Shown piece by piece: positions 19,268 through 28,691 of a stretch of 64,000 bases of DNA; positions within the stretch are counted from its first letter, which is position 1, and each line of letters begins with the position of its first letter. The notes under the pieces were generated by a model, which saw only the letters and a list, made by a program, of their open reading frames with translations, was not told the origin of the DNA and did no database searches. Source of the DNA: Cribrihabitans marinus (GTDB taxonomy: Bacteria; Pseudomonadota; Alphaproteobacteria; Rhodobacterales; Rhodobacteraceae); assembly GCF_900109035.1 (NCBI RefSeq), contig NZ_FNYD01000004.1, positions 371,402 to 435,401 on the forward strand. Direction: 5' to 3'. A program made the position numbers and the translations under genes.

Positions 19268-19338
19268 GCAGGTCGGTCCTTTGTCGCTGTTTCGACGTAA
19301 TTGACCCTTTGCCCCCCATTATGCAACCCGCCGCCGCT

Positions 19339-19365
19339 CTTGAAATCGTGTTTGGATTGCCATCG
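19339..19365 (+). promoter_or_regulatory. Possible heat-shock (sigma-32-like) promoter of the 19440 gene
   Basis: CTTGAAA at 19339-19345 is followed after 14 nt by CCATCG at 19360-19365. This resembles the alphaproteobacterial RpoH pattern CTTGAA-N(12-14)-CYAT. A sigma-70-like alternative (TTGGAT, 18 nt, TATTGT) overlaps it. Weak evidence. Confidence 0.25.
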
Positions 19366-19439
19366 AACCGACGTGTATTGTCGGTCCGCACTGCAACCCC
19401 CGACTGTTTCATCCTCCTCGTCCGAAGGGATACCCCAGC

Positions 19440-20117
19440 ATGGCCAAGATCAAGCTCAAGCTTGCGCCGGAGAAAACGATTTCCGCGCAAGATGTTAAGA
19501 AGATCGCCGACAAGGTGAACAACAAGACCAAGACCTTCATGCTGCGGGCCAACGAGGTCGACAACGGCAAGGTCAAGGCCGCGTTCGACGTCAAGAAAGA
19601 GCTTCTGGCCTGGGCATTGCGCGATTTCGGCCTGAGCGGCGCCACCGCCAAGCTATTGGTGTCGGACGCACAACTCGACGGCCAGGTGAGCGATCTGGGC
19701 GATTACGACCTGGTCTTCAGCGTCTCGGCCAAGGTCGAGGACGAGGTAAAGACCTTCAAGGTCAAGGGGACGCTGACACTGGACGCAAAGGAGGCCGAAG
19801 CGGCACCGGAGCCGTGCAGGGTGACCTATGAGAACGCCAAGGTGAAAAGCGCCTGCACCTCCGACAACAAGATCAAGACCAAGATCGAGTCGATTGCCTT
19901 GGCCGGCACGGACGAGACCGGGCATGGCAAGGTGCCCTATCTCAACAATGCCTTTCATGCCCACGTGACCAACACCGAAAGCGTCGCCTGGTTTTGGCGG
20001 CAGGGGGGCATGCATGTGGTCGCCACGGGCAAGAAGAACAACCAGAACAAGCAGCAGAAACGGGGCGGCAAGGGTGCAAGTCTGAAAACGATGGAATACG
20101 ACTGGTACGAGGGCTGA
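19440..20117 (+). CDS. Unrecognised lysine-rich protein inserted between hslU and hslV
   Basis: 225 residues that I cannot assign. It is rich in lysine and aspartate, has no signal peptide or membrane helix, and has two cysteines near 120-140 (EPCRV, KSACT). It contains two apparent regions: an N-terminal part of about 115 residues with alternating hydrophobic strands (VSDLGDYDLVFSVSAKVEDEV), and a C-terminal part ending in a basic Gln/Asn/Lys tail (GKKNNQNKQQKRGG) and DWYEG. Composition is less GC-rich than the neighbours, which suggests acquisition. It runs opposite to both hslU and hslV and has its own upstream gap of about 170 bp. Confidence 0.75.
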   Translation: MAKIKLKLAPEKTISAQDVKKIADKVNNKTKTFMLRANEVDNGKVKAAFDVKKELLAWALRDFGLSGATAKLLVSDAQLDGQVSDLGDYDLVFSVSAKVEDEVKTFKVKGTLTLDAKEAEAAPEPCRVTYENAKVKSACTSDNKIKTKIESIALAGTDETGHGKVPYLNNAFHAHVTNTESVAWFWRQGGMHVVATGKKNNQNKQQKRGGKGASLKTMEYDWYEG

Positions 20118-20235
20118 AGACGCAGCCACCGCTCACGACCGCCACACGCGGTTTCAGCCGGGCGTGAGCGTCACTGGCCAAATCGGGAAACCGGATTAAT
20201 TCAGGATAAGTCTTCTATCCCCCCGGAAGATTGGG

Positions 20236-20272
20236 CGCGGACGCCGCCCCCACATTTTTCAACGCGTCCGCG
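20236..20272. terminator. Inverted repeat between convergent 19440 gene and hslV
   Basis: Arms CGCGGACGC (20236-20244) and GCGTCCGCG (20264-20272) are perfectly complementary, with a 19-nt loop containing TTTTT. It lies between two convergent genes and may end transcription from either side; no T-tract follows the stem. Confidence 0.4.
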
Positions 20273-20288
20273 GGGGTTGGGCACAGGC

Positions 20289-20846
20289 TCAGCCCCCGAT
20301 CTTTTCCACCGTCAGGCGACCATTGGTATAGACGCAGATATCCGCGGCGATGGCCATCGCGTCCCGCGCCACCTGTTCGGCATCCCGGTCGCTGTCGATC
20401 ATGCCGCGGGCCGCGGCCAGCGCATAATTGCCGCCCGACCCGATGGCGGCGATGTCGTGCTCCGGCTCCAGCACGTCACCGGCGCCGGTGATCACCAGCA
20501 TGTCCTTGCCATCGGTGACGATCAGCATCGCTTCCAGCTTTTGAAGATACTTGTCGGTGCGCCAGTCCTTGGCCAGTTCGACCGAGGCCCGGGCCAGCTG
20601 TCCAGGCGTGGCCTCCAGCTTGGCCTCCAGCCGTTCCAGCAAGGTGAAGGCGTCGGCGGTGGATCCGGCAAACCCCGCCACCACGTCGAAACCCCCGGGG
20701 CTCAGCCTGCGGACCTTGCGGGCGCTGCCCTTGATGACGGTCTGGCCCAGAGATACCTGGCCGTCGCCGGCGATCACCACCTGCCCGCCCTTCTTGACGC
20801 CGATGATCGTGGTCCCGTGCCAGCCGGGAAAATCCTGTTCTGTCAT
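20289..20846 (-). CDS. hslV: HslV, peptidase subunit of the HslUV protease
   Basis: 185 residues. After a short propeptide the mature N-terminus is TTIIGVKK, with catalytic Thr12 in the encoded numbering. The N-terminal nucleophile fold follows ([22 protein letters not shown]). It is a threonine protease forming a double hexamer capped by HslU. It lies leftward like hslU but about 1 kb upstream of it, separated by an unrelated rightward gene. Its transcript must therefore read antisense through that gene to reach hslU, or hslU uses its own promoter. Confidence 0.96.
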   Translation of the reverse strand: MTEQDFPGWHGTTIIGVKKGGQVVIAGDGQVSLGQTVIKGSARKVRRLSPGGFDVVAGFAGSTADAFTLLERLEAKLEATPGQLARASVELAKDWRTDKYLQKLEAMLIVTDGKDMLVITGAGDVLEPEHDIAAIGSGGNYALAAARGMIDSDRDAEQVARDAMAIAADICVYTNGRLTVEKIGG

Positions 20847-21040
20847 GTCCTGCCTCCGCCGCGTTTCCGGCAGAATATGGTCGTCACGAGTGGCAAGGGC
20901 AACCGGTCGCGTTTTGCCTGCATGTTATGCGCTGGGCGCAGACCGGGCCTGAGCAACCGGCAATTGTGGAATCCCGGCGGCCCCCCTAGATCCATCCTGC
21001 AACCGACGCGGTGTCGGCTGTTTTTTGTAGGATAGCGCAA

Positions 21041-21235
21041 ATGGCCCAGACCCTGACCCCCCATGCGCCGCACGGAGCAGTCACAATCCTCCGCGCGGTC
21101 AATGCAATGACTGCCATCAAGGAAGCCGTCATCGGCTGGAACGATGCTCGCAAGACGCGCAACGAATTGTCGCGCCTGACCGACGAGCAACTGTTCGACA
21201 TCGGCCTGACCCGCGGCGATATCGCCCGGTTCTGA
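21041..21235 (+). CDS. DUF1127 small protein
   Basis: 64 residues with the DUF1127 core LSRLTDEQLFDIGLTRGDI at the C-terminus and a helical, basic centre. Small DUF1127 proteins are common in alphaproteobacteria and some affect RNA or phosphate and carbon metabolism; the role here is unknown. I chose ATG 21041, which has TAGGAT about 10 nt upstream; a start at 21011 would add ten residues. A strong hairpin terminator follows. Divergent from hslV. Confidence 0.8.
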   Translation: MAQTLTPHAPHGAVTILRAVNAMTAIKEAVIGWNDARKTRNELSRLTDEQLFDIGLTRGDIARF

Positions 21236-21257
21236 TCCGACCACGGTTTCCCGGCAA

Positions 21258-21283
21258 AGCCGTCCCGCTGGGGCGGCTTTTTT
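21258..21283 (+). terminator. Rho-independent terminator of the DUF1127 gene
   Basis: A 9-bp stem (AGCCGTCCC paired with GGGGCGGCT, one G-T pair) with a 3-nt loop is followed by a run of T. Confidence 0.85.
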
Positions 21284-21310
21284 CGTTCCGGCGGCTGGTC
21301 TGGGACCGCA

Positions 21311-21340
21311 AAAGAAAAGGGCGCCCCTAATGGGACGCCC
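21311..21340 (-). terminator. Rho-independent terminator of trxA
   Basis: Read leftward, a stem GGGCGTCCC / GGGGCGCCC with a 4-nt loop is followed by TTTTCTTTT. It lies just after the trxA stop. Confidence 0.8.
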
Positions 21341-21361
21341 GTGAAAACGATCGCGACGGGA

Positions 21362-21682
21362 TCAGATCGCTTCGTCGATCCAGCTTTGCAGGGCCGCCTT
21401 GGGCGCCGCGCCGGCCCGGTTCGAGATCACCTGCCCGTCCTTGAAGATGAAGAGCGCGGGAATGCCGCGCACGCCCATCGCGGCGGCGGAATTCGGGTTG
21501 CTGTCGACATCGACCTTGGCGACCTTGATCTTGCCTTCATACTCGCTGGCCAGCTCTTCCAGCGCGGGTCCGATCTGCTTGCAGGGACCGCACCACTCGG
21601 CCCAGAAATCGACCACAACGGGGATGTCCGAGTTCTTGACCTCGGCGTCGAAAGTATCGTCGGTGACGGCAACGGTGGACAT
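21362..21682 (-). CDS. trxA: Thioredoxin (TrxA)
   Basis: 106 residues with the active site WCGPC (Cys31, Cys34), a cis-proline in GIPALFIF, and a typical thioredoxin fold length. It is the general cytosolic disulfide reductant. It is the last gene of the leftward tsaE-amgK-murU-addB-addA-trxA run, 61 nt after addA, and is followed by a clear terminator. Confidence 0.97.
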   Translation of the reverse strand: MSTVAVTDDTFDAEVKNSDIPVVVDFWAEWCGPCKQIGPALEELASEYEGKIKVAKVDVDSNPNSAAAMGVRGIPALFIFKDGQVISNRAGAAPKAALQSWIDEAI

Positions 21683-21743
21683 ATTCTGGCTCCTGAATGG
21701 AAGTTCGCTTGGGAGTCGAACCTAGGTAGGCGCATGGAGGACG

Positions 21744-24700
21744 TCAAGATATCTGGGATGCAGCCAGGGCACGCGTCACAAGATCGTGTGGCAGAGGCAT
21801 GAGGCGGGCCGTCCGCGTCCACAGGATCGCGGTGTCGATCCGCCGGTCGGGATAGATCTGCCCCAGCGCCTGCGCATAGGCGCCCATCTGGCGCAGGAGG
21901 CCGTCGGGACAGGCCTCGGGCGTGTCGGGAACCGTGGCGTTGGTCTTGAAGTCCACGGCCAGCACCCGGTCGGGTGAAACAATCAGCCGGTCGATCACCC
22001 CGTGCAGCCGGCGCGGGCCCAGATCGGCGCTGACCGCCACCTCGGCCAGCGCCCCGGCGGCAAAGATCGCGGCCAGATCCGGCGCGCTTAGAACCGCCGA
22101 CACTTCAGCCAGCAACGCGGCGCGCTCGGTCTCCGGCAGGTCGGGCAGGCCATGCCGGGCGATCACGGGCCAATCCGCCTCGGCGCGCCCCGGCAGCAGT
22201 TCCAGCAGCAGGTGCAGCCGCGTGCCGCGCGCCAGCGCCGCGGTCTCGTCCTGCCCGGCATCGCCGGGCAGCGCCTTGGCACCGCCCAGGTCGGACGGGC
22301 TGAGCGTGTCCGGGCGTGCGGCCGGTCGGGCGGCGGGCGTGCGGAACATATCGGGCAAGGAATCCGACCGATCGGGGTTCGGCCGAAGGTCTATCACCGG
22401 CGCAGCGGTCCAGTCGCCATGTTCCAGCCGCAGGACACCGTTCTCCATCCGGGTGGCCCCCGCAGGTTCCATCCCGGCAGCCACCCGGTCATACCAGCTG
22501 TCCCCGGCGCCTCCCAGATCCCCGGCAGCGGCCACGATCAACCACGTTTCCGCCCGTGTCAGAGCCACATAGAGCAGTCTCAGCCGTTCCTCCTCCTGCC
22601 TCTGGCGGGCGGCGGCGCGGGCCTCGGAAATCAGCGGCGGCGAGTCGTCCTTGGCCACCCGCCAGAGCGGCGTTCCGTCCGCCACGAGGATCTCGGCATC
22701 GCGATGTGGCGCGGGCTTGGCGGTATCGGGCAGGATCACCACCGGCGATTCCAGCCCTTTGGCGCCATGCACGGTCATCACCCGGATCATGTCGCCGACG
22801 CCGCTCATCTGGCGCTTGATCTCAAGATCGTCGGTCTGCATCCAGCTCAGGAACCCTGTCAGGCTGGGAACATCGCTGCGTTCATAGCCCAGCGCCTGCG
22901 ACAGCAGCGCGTTGATGCCATCCTCGGCCTCGTTGCCCAGCCGCCCCAACAGCCGGCGCCGTCCGTCATGCCGGGTCAGGATGCGTTCGATCAGGTCATA
23001 TGGCCTGAGAAAATCGGTCTGTCCGCGCAGGTCGCGCAGGGTCGCCAGCGTGTCGGCATGGTTCCCGCCGTGCCGGCGCAGCGCGGTCCAGAGGTATTCG
23101 CCGGGCGCCCGGTGATGCGCCAGGTCGAAGAGTTGCCGCTCGCTCCAGCCGAAGAGCGGCGATTTCAGCGCGCAGGCCAGCGAGAGATCGTCCTCGGGCG
23201 TGGCGAGGAACGACAGGAGCGCCGCGAGGTCCTTGACCGCCAGCTCGGCCCCGACCTTGAGCCGATCGGCGCCCGCGATCGGCAGGCCGGCGGATTTGCA
23301 GGCGCGGATGATCTCGGCGAACAGGTCCGAGCGGCGCTGGACCAGGATCATGATGTCGCCGGGTCGCACCGGCCGGCGGGCCGATCCATCGGGGCCGTCG
23401 ACGGGAACGGTGTCGCCGCGCGCGATCATCTCCTTGATCGACCGGGCGACGGTCTCGGCCAGGATCACCGTGTGGTGCCGCGCGCCGGGCCGGTCCACCG
23501 GATCGGTCCAGTCGCCATCCTCGTCTTCCGCGACCTTTTCGACCACCGGCCAAAGATCGACACGGCCGGGCATGTCGGATTTGAACGCGCGGTGCTGCGC
23601 CTCCTTGTGGAACCCTGCGCCGTCCTGCCCGGCGAACACCAGGTCGACCAGGCGCAGGATCGCCTCGGACGAGCGGAACGAGTATTCCAGCGTCAGATCC
23701 TGCAGATCAGAGCCTGAATCCGACAATCTGCGGCCGAATTCCCGCTGCATTCTGTCGAACGCCTCGGGGTCAGCGCCCTGGAAGGAATAGATCGACTGTT
23801 TCTTGTCGCCGACCACGAAGATCGTCCGCTCGACATCGGCCCGGGCCCCCTGCCCGCTGGTGAATTCCTGCGCCAGCCGCTCGATCACGTCCCATTGCGC
23901 CGGGCTGGTGTCCTGCGCCTCGTCGACCAGGATATGGTCGATGCCGCCGTCCAGGCGATAGAGCACCCAGGCCGCAACCGACGGCGTGGTCAGCAGCGCC
24001 CGCGCCTTGAGGATCAGGTCATCGAAATCCAGCCAGCCGCGCAATTGCTTGCGCCTTGCGTATTCCGGCAGGAAGACTGCCGCGAACCGGTGCAGCGCGT
24101 GGGACTTTCGGGCCGCCGCCAGCTCCAGCCGTCGGTTTCGCGCAGCCTCGACCCGGGCCATGAGCGCCTCGAGTTGCGGCATCTTCCTGGCCAGCGCCCC
24201 CTCGCGCAGCGCCTTGGTCGGAAAGCTGCCGATCTTGGCGGCAAACGGCTCCTTTGCGCCTGGCCCCGTCAGCAAGACACCCTCGAGGATCGCCAGCCCG
24301 GCCAGATCGGGCGCGGTCACCTCGTCCAGCCTGGCCGCCGCCTTGGCGTTGTTCCCGCCGCTTTCGGCCAGAGTCGGGCCGATCTCGCGCAACAATTCGA
24401 TCTCGCCACCCAGGAACACCTCGCCCAGCAAGGCCGGCTCGTCGAAACCGTCGGGCAGGTCGAACAGCCGCAGCAGATCGGCCCAGCCCAGCGGAGTGTC
24501 AAATCCCTCGCGCCGCCCGGTCATCGCCCGCGTCAGCTTGTCGAAATCCGTATCGGTGACGAAACCCGCCACCGCCTCGATCAGCGAGGCATCGGCCCCG
24601 TCGGCCATCTCTTCGACGATCTCCTGGCGCAACAGCGCGGCGGCGCGGTCCTCGATCTCGACGAATTGCGGGCTGACCTGCGCCTCGAGCGGAAAGCGGC

Positions 24701-25097
24701 GCAGCAGGGTGGCGCAGAACGAGTGAATCGTCTGGATCTTGAGCCCGCCGGGCGTTTCGATGGCGCGCGCAAACAGGGTGCGGGCCTGCGCCAGGCGCCG
24801 GGCGTCGATGCCGCCCGGGACGCCCAGGTCGGTCAGCGCCGCGTGCAGCGCCGCGTCATCCAGCATCGCCCATTCGCCCAGCCGCCGGAACAGGCGGTTC
24901 TGCATCTCGCTGGCGGCGGCCTTGGTATAGGTCAGGCAGAGGATACGCTGCGGGTCCACGCCATCCAGCAGCAGCCGGGCGACGCGGTCGGTCAGAACCC
25001 GCGTCTTCCCCGATCCGGCATTGGCCGCCAGCCAGGTCGAGGCATCGGGCCGCGCGGCCTGGACCTGCCGCGCGCTGGCGTCGTCGCGGGGCGTCAT
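21744..25097 (-). CDS. addA: AddA, helicase-nuclease subunit of the AddAB recombination complex
   Basis: 1117 residues. It has UvrD-type helicase motifs beginning with the P-loop NAGSGKT at 26-32, LCLTYTKAAASEM, VDEAQDTSP and LTLEYSFRSSE. A C-terminal RecB-family nuclease carries LAVDFKTNA. It processes double-strand ends for RecA loading and regulates at Chi-like sites. I chose ATG 25097, which overlaps the addB stop as ATGA; 13 upstream residues are not conserved in character. Confidence 0.95.
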   Translation of the reverse strand: MTPRDDASARQVQAARPDASTWLAANAGSGKTRVLTDRVARLLLDGVDPQRILCLTYTKAAASEMQNRLFRRLGEWAMLDDAALHAALTDLGVPGGIDARRLAQARTLFARAIETPGGLKIQTIHSFCATLLRRFPLEAQVSPQFVEIEDRAAALLRQEIVEEMADGADASLIEAVAGFVTDTDFDKLTRAMTGRREGFDTPLGWADLLRLFDLPDGFDEPALLGEVFLGGEIELLREIGPTLAESGGNNAKAAARLDEVTAPDLAGLAILEGVLLTGPGAKEPFAAKIGSFPTKALREGALARKMPQLEALMARVEAARNRRLELAAARKSHALHRFAAVFLPEYARRKQLRGWLDFDDLILKARALLTTPSVAAWVLYRLDGGIDHILVDEAQDTSPAQWDVIERLAQEFTSGQGARADVERTIFVVGDKKQSIYSFQGADPEAFDRMQREFGRRLSDSGSDLQDLTLEYSFRSSEAILRLVDLVFAGQDGAGFHKEAQHRAFKSDMPGRVDLWPVVEKVAEDEDGDWTDPVDRPGARHHTVILAETVARSIKEMIARGDTVPVDGPDGSARRPVRPGDIMILVQRRSDLFAEIIRACKSAGLPIAGADRLKVGAELAVKDLAALLSFLATPEDDLSLACALKSPLFGWSERQLFDLAHHRAPGEYLWTALRRHGGNHADTLATLRDLRGQTDFLRPYDLIERILTRHDGRRRLLGRLGNEAEDGINALLSQALGYERSDVPSLTGFLSWMQTDDLEIKRQMSGVGDMIRVMTVHGAKGLESPVVILPDTAKPAPHRDAEILVADGTPLWRVAKDDSPPLISEARAAARQRQEEERLRLLYVALTRAETWLIVAAAGDLGGAGDSWYDRVAAGMEPAGATRMENGVLRLEHGDWTAAPVIDLRPNPDRSDSLPDMFRTPAARPAARPDTLSPSDLGGAKALPGDAGQDETAALARGTRLHLLLELLPGRAEADWPVIARHGLPDLPETERAALLAEVSAVLSAPDLAAIFAAGALAEVAVSADLGPRRLHGVIDRLIVSPDRVLAVDFKTNATVPDTPEACPDGLLRQMGAYAQALGQIYPDRRIDTAILWTRTARLMPLPHDLVTRALAASQIS

Positions 25098-28024
25098 GTC
25101 AGATCCTCGGGTTCGGGCAGGGCGGTCCGGTCCCATTCGCCGAAACGCGCGAGCTGGTCATAATCGCCGGTATCGCTGTCCATGTGCAGCATCCGGCGCG
25201 ATGTGAAGCCCTGATCAGGCTCTAAATAGGCCGAAACCAGCTGCCGCAGCTCGGCCAGCACCTTGTCCGGTGGTTCCGAGTCCAGCGGTGCCGGCGATTC
25301 CTTGTAGCTGCCGCCAAGGCCCAGAAAGACCGCCGCCGCGACCGGTGCGGGATCCAGCCCGACGAACCCGCCTTCTTCGGCCACCGCAGCCTCGATCAGC
25401 AATTGCTTGTCGAACTTGCCCTGCCGCTTTTCGCTGGGCGGCGTGCCGGTCTTGTAGTCATAGATCACCAGGCAGCCGCGTTCGGTGCGGTCGATCCGGT
25501 CGGCCCGCCCGACCAGCGTGACGTCCAACGGATCGAGCCGCATCCTCAGTTCGGCCTCGAAGGCGAACGGATGGGCGTCGGCCCTGCGCCGGATCTCGGA
25601 TGCGGTGAAGGCATCGGCCACGCGGGCCAGCCGCGCCAGCCAGAGCTTGCGCGCGGTAGGCCACGCCACGTGCCGGTCGAGCATCGCCCGCGCCCGGTCC
25701 AGCAGGGCCTCAGGTGTCAGAGTGGACCGATCCTCGAGGCTGTCCTTGATGAAACTCTCGAGCACTTCATGGATCACGATTCCGCGCAGCAGGGCATCGG
25801 GCGCGCGCACCAGCGGATCCAGCGGACGCAGGCGCAGCACATGCTTGGCATAGACCGCATAGGGGTCGCGGATCAGCCGCTTGATCTCGGTCACCGACAG
25901 CCGCCGGGGCCGCGCCGCAACCGGTGGGCGCGGCGAGGGACGCGGGGCCGGCGCGATCCGCGTCGCCGCCTCCAGCTGCTCGGCCCGGACCAGCCAGGTT
26001 GCGCCGCGCGCGCGCATTGCCTCCAGCGCGTCCGGCCCACCCTGGCCTGGCAGGCCGCTGAGCAGGTTGGTGACGCGGTTGAGCCAGCGCGAGGGCACGG
26101 TTTCGGCATCATCGGAGCGGCGCGCCCGCGTCAGCCAGACCTCGGGCGCGGCCACCGCCTGCTGGAAGTCATGGGCGGACAGGCCGATCCGCCGTTCCGG
26201 CAGAAGCAGCTCGGCGCGGTCCCGCATCTGCCGGTTCAGCCAGGGGTCCGGGGCCGGCGCCTCGGGCCAGCTGCCTTCGTTCAATCCGCCGAGGATCAGC
26301 AGGTCGGCCCCCATCACCCGCGCCTCGAGCGTACCCCAGATCATGATGCCGGGATGGCCGGCGTCCCGGTCGCGCACCTCTTCGCCGGACAAGAGCGCAC
26401 CCAGAAGATCGGTGAAATCGCGGGCCGTCATCTCGCCGCCGTGATCCGCCTCGGCGGCCAGCTGCTCGATCACCGCCAGCGCCGCCTGCCCGGCATTGCG
26501 CTCCCACAACCCGCCCGGGGTTCCGGTTTCGCTGCCGGCGGAAATCGCCTCGGCGGTGGTGCGCAGGCGCGACACCCAATCCGACAGGGGCAACCTGCCA
26601 CTGACCTGCTGGTCGCAGAAACATCTTGCCAGCCAGTGCACCCAGGACTCCGGCAGGTCCTTGCGGGCGGCCGCCTCGGCCAGGCTTGGCGCGTCGGGAA
26701 AGGGCGGCCCGTTGCGGCGCAGGTCCAGCTCCAGGTCGCGGGTCTGCAGCAGATGCGCCCCGCGCCCCGCGCCGTCATGGCAGAGCGGGTGCTTGAGAAG
26801 GGTCAGCAGGGCCTCGCAATCCAGCCGGTCGCCGAACAGGTCGGCCACATGGCGCAGGAACCGGCCCGGCGGTGACAATTGCAACGGCAGGCCGGCGCTG
26901 TCATCCGGTTCGACCCGCCACCGGTCCAGCGCAGCAGCCACCTGCCGCGTCAGCATCCGGTCGGGCGTGATCAGAGCGGCCTGCTGTCCGGTCTCGGCCG
27001 CCTGGCGCAGCCGCAGCGCGATGGACAGCGCCTCGGCGCGGGGCGATGGGGCCTCGACCAGCGTCATCCCGCGGGTCGCTTCTTCCAACGCGCCCAATTC
27101 CGGGCCTTCGCGCATCCAAGCATCCGTCACCGGCGCCGGCCGCAGCGCCAGCGACATCAACCGGTTACGCGAAGGCGAGGGGGCCGGGACGTCTGCCCAG
27201 CGCCGGATGGCTGCGGGCTCCAGCGTCAGTGCCCGGATCAGTCTGCGAAACCGGAACTGCGGGTGATCCTCGCCGGTCAGGGCGTCATCCAGACCGGACC
27301 AGACCGGGTCGGGCTGGTCGAAATCGAAACCGGGCAGCACAACCGCGCCGCGGGGCAGGCGGGCCACGGCCTGCATCAGCATCATCGTGGTGCCGCGTGA
27401 TCCGGTGGAGCCGGCCAGGATCACGGGATCGGTGGGCGGCGCCTCTTGCCAATGCGCGACCAGCCGTTCGACCACCCGCCTCTGCCGGGCCTGCACATCC
27501 AGCGCGTCCTCACTGGCAGCCAGGTATCCTTCGGCAATCGTTATGAATTTCTGCGCCCGCGCCCAATGGCCCGACAGGTCGCTGACATCCAGGTCGCGGA
27601 TTGCCTGTGCGGGGACGCCCTCGCCCTGCATCTCGTCGATCAGCGCGGCCAGGCTGTCGGCAAGGTCATAGGTCGAGTCGCGTGGCGCCAGGTCCGGCTC
27701 GGCATCGAGCAGGCGGCCGATCAGCTGCGCCAGTTCCAGCCGGCGCCGCAGCGGTGGCACCGGGGGCGGCAACCGGTCCAGATCGGCGCTTTCGCCCAGG
27801 TCGGTGATCAGCGTGATCCGCGGCAGCAGGGTGGCCGGGCCGGCATCGAACAAGGCCCGGATCCGGCGGGCCATGCGTCGCGTGTTGACGATCAGGCGGA
27901 CCCGCGCCATCGCCTCGGGTTCGGTGCCACGCATCCGTGCGCGCAGCCCGTCCACCAGCGCCCGCGGAAAGTCGACGCCGGGCGCCAGGGCAAAGACACG
28001 CGGGGTTTCCAAGGGCTCAAACAT
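25094..28024 (-). CDS. addB: AddB, nuclease subunit of the AddAB complex (alphaproteobacterial type)
   Basis: 976 residues. The N-terminal region looks helicase-like but has no clear Walker A motif, and the C-terminal PD-(D/E)XK nuclease contains LVIYDYKTGTPP. This is the alphaproteobacterial AddB type. It partners AddA, whose gene it overlaps by ATGA. I chose ATG 28024, which overlaps the murU stop by 8 nt; a longer reading adds 26 unsupported residues. Confidence 0.93.
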   Translation of the reverse strand: MFEPLETPRVFALAPGVDFPRALVDGLRARMRGTEPEAMARVRLIVNTRRMARRIRALFDAGPATLLPRITLITDLGESADLDRLPPPVPPLRRRLELAQLIGRLLDAEPDLAPRDSTYDLADSLAALIDEMQGEGVPAQAIRDLDVSDLSGHWARAQKFITIAEGYLAASEDALDVQARQRRVVERLVAHWQEAPPTDPVILAGSTGSRGTTMMLMQAVARLPRGAVVLPGFDFDQPDPVWSGLDDALTGEDHPQFRFRRLIRALTLEPAAIRRWADVPAPSPSRNRLMSLALRPAPVTDAWMREGPELGALEEATRGMTLVEAPSPRAEALSIALRLRQAAETGQQAALITPDRMLTRQVAAALDRWRVEPDDSAGLPLQLSPPGRFLRHVADLFGDRLDCEALLTLLKHPLCHDGAGRGAHLLQTRDLELDLRRNGPPFPDAPSLAEAAARKDLPESWVHWLARCFCDQQVSGRLPLSDWVSRLRTTAEAISAGSETGTPGGLWERNAGQAALAVIEQLAAEADHGGEMTARDFTDLLGALLSGEEVRDRDAGHPGIMIWGTLEARVMGADLLILGGLNEGSWPEAPAPDPWLNRQMRDRAELLLPERRIGLSAHDFQQAVAAPEVWLTRARRSDDAETVPSRWLNRVTNLLSGLPGQGGPDALEAMRARGATWLVRAEQLEAATRIAPAPRPSPRPPVAARPRRLSVTEIKRLIRDPYAVYAKHVLRLRPLDPLVRAPDALLRGIVIHEVLESFIKDSLEDRSTLTPEALLDRARAMLDRHVAWPTARKLWLARLARVADAFTASEIRRRADAHPFAFEAELRMRLDPLDVTLVGRADRIDRTERGCLVIYDYKTGTPPSEKRQGKFDKQLLIEAAVAEEGGFVGLDPAPVAAAVFLGLGGSYKESPAPLDSEPPDKVLAELRQLVSAYLEPDQGFTSRRMLHMDSDTGDYDQLARFGEWDRTALPEPEDLT

Positions 28025-28691
28025 CGGCCAGCAACCCCTCGGCAAGCGCGATGCCTTCGGGCCGACCGACATCGCACCACCGGCCGGGGTATTCCAGCGC
28101 ATAAAGCCGCCCGCGCGCCTGCATCCGGTTCCACAATTGGTTCAGCGAGAAGGCGCGGTCCGGTATTTCGGGCAATTCGCCGGTCTTGAGGATCTGCGCG
28201 CCGCCATAGATCAGCCCCGGCCCGCGCCGGATCCGCCCCTGTGCGTCGGCGGTGAAATCGCCCGGTCCGGCATGACCCTCGGCGCGGGCGACCGGTACGC
28301 ACATCAGCAACGCGTCCATCCGGTCGGGATCCCAGGCCCGCCGCAGCAGGTCGAGCGGGTTCGGGCCCGACCAGATCGCGTCGGTGTTGAGCGTCATCAC
28401 CGGGTCGTCTCCCAGAAGCGGCAGCGCCGCGCGCAGACCGCCGCCGGTCTCGAGGATCTCCGGAGCCTCGCGTGACAGCCGCACGCCAAGCGGCTCAAGA
28501 TACGCGGCCAGCATGTCGGCCTTGTAGTGCAGATTCGCCACCACCGGTGCGCAACCCGCGGCCCCGGCCAGGTCCAGCGCGTGGTCGATCAGCGGCTGCC
28601 CGGCCACTTCGATCAGGGGTTTCGGCCGGTCCCGGGTCAGGGCGCCCATGCGGGTTCCGAACCCGGCGGCAAACAGGAGGATCGCGGTCAT
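28017..28691 (-). CDS. murU: MurU-like N-acetylmuramate-1-phosphate uridylyltransferase
   Basis: 224 residues of the nucleotidyltransferase family. The N-terminal LLFAAGFGTRMG loop and RPKPLIEVAGQPLI bind the nucleotide and phosphate; a DXD-like aspartate is in LNTDAIW. With AmgK it makes UDP-MurNAc from recycled MurNAc, bypassing de novo synthesis and fosfomycin-sensitive MurA. Adjacency to an AmgK-type kinase supports this over a general sugar-nucleotide role. ATG 28691 overlaps the amgK stop by 4 nt. Confidence 0.85.
   Translation of the reverse strand: MTAILLFAAGFGTRMGALTRDRPKPLIEVAGQPLIDHALDLAGAAGCAPVVANLHYKADMLAAYLEPLGVRLSREAPEILETGGGLRAALPLLGDDPVMTLNTDAIWSGPNPLDLLRRAWDPDRMDALLMCVPVARAEGHAGPGDFTADAQGRIRRGPGLIYGGAQILKTGELPEIPDRAFSLNQLWNRMQARGRLYALEYPGRWCDVGRPEGIALAEGLLADV

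Noticed and set aside
17924..19300. 458-codon open frame opposite hslU
   Set aside because: Antisense shadow; hslU is unmistakable on the other strand.
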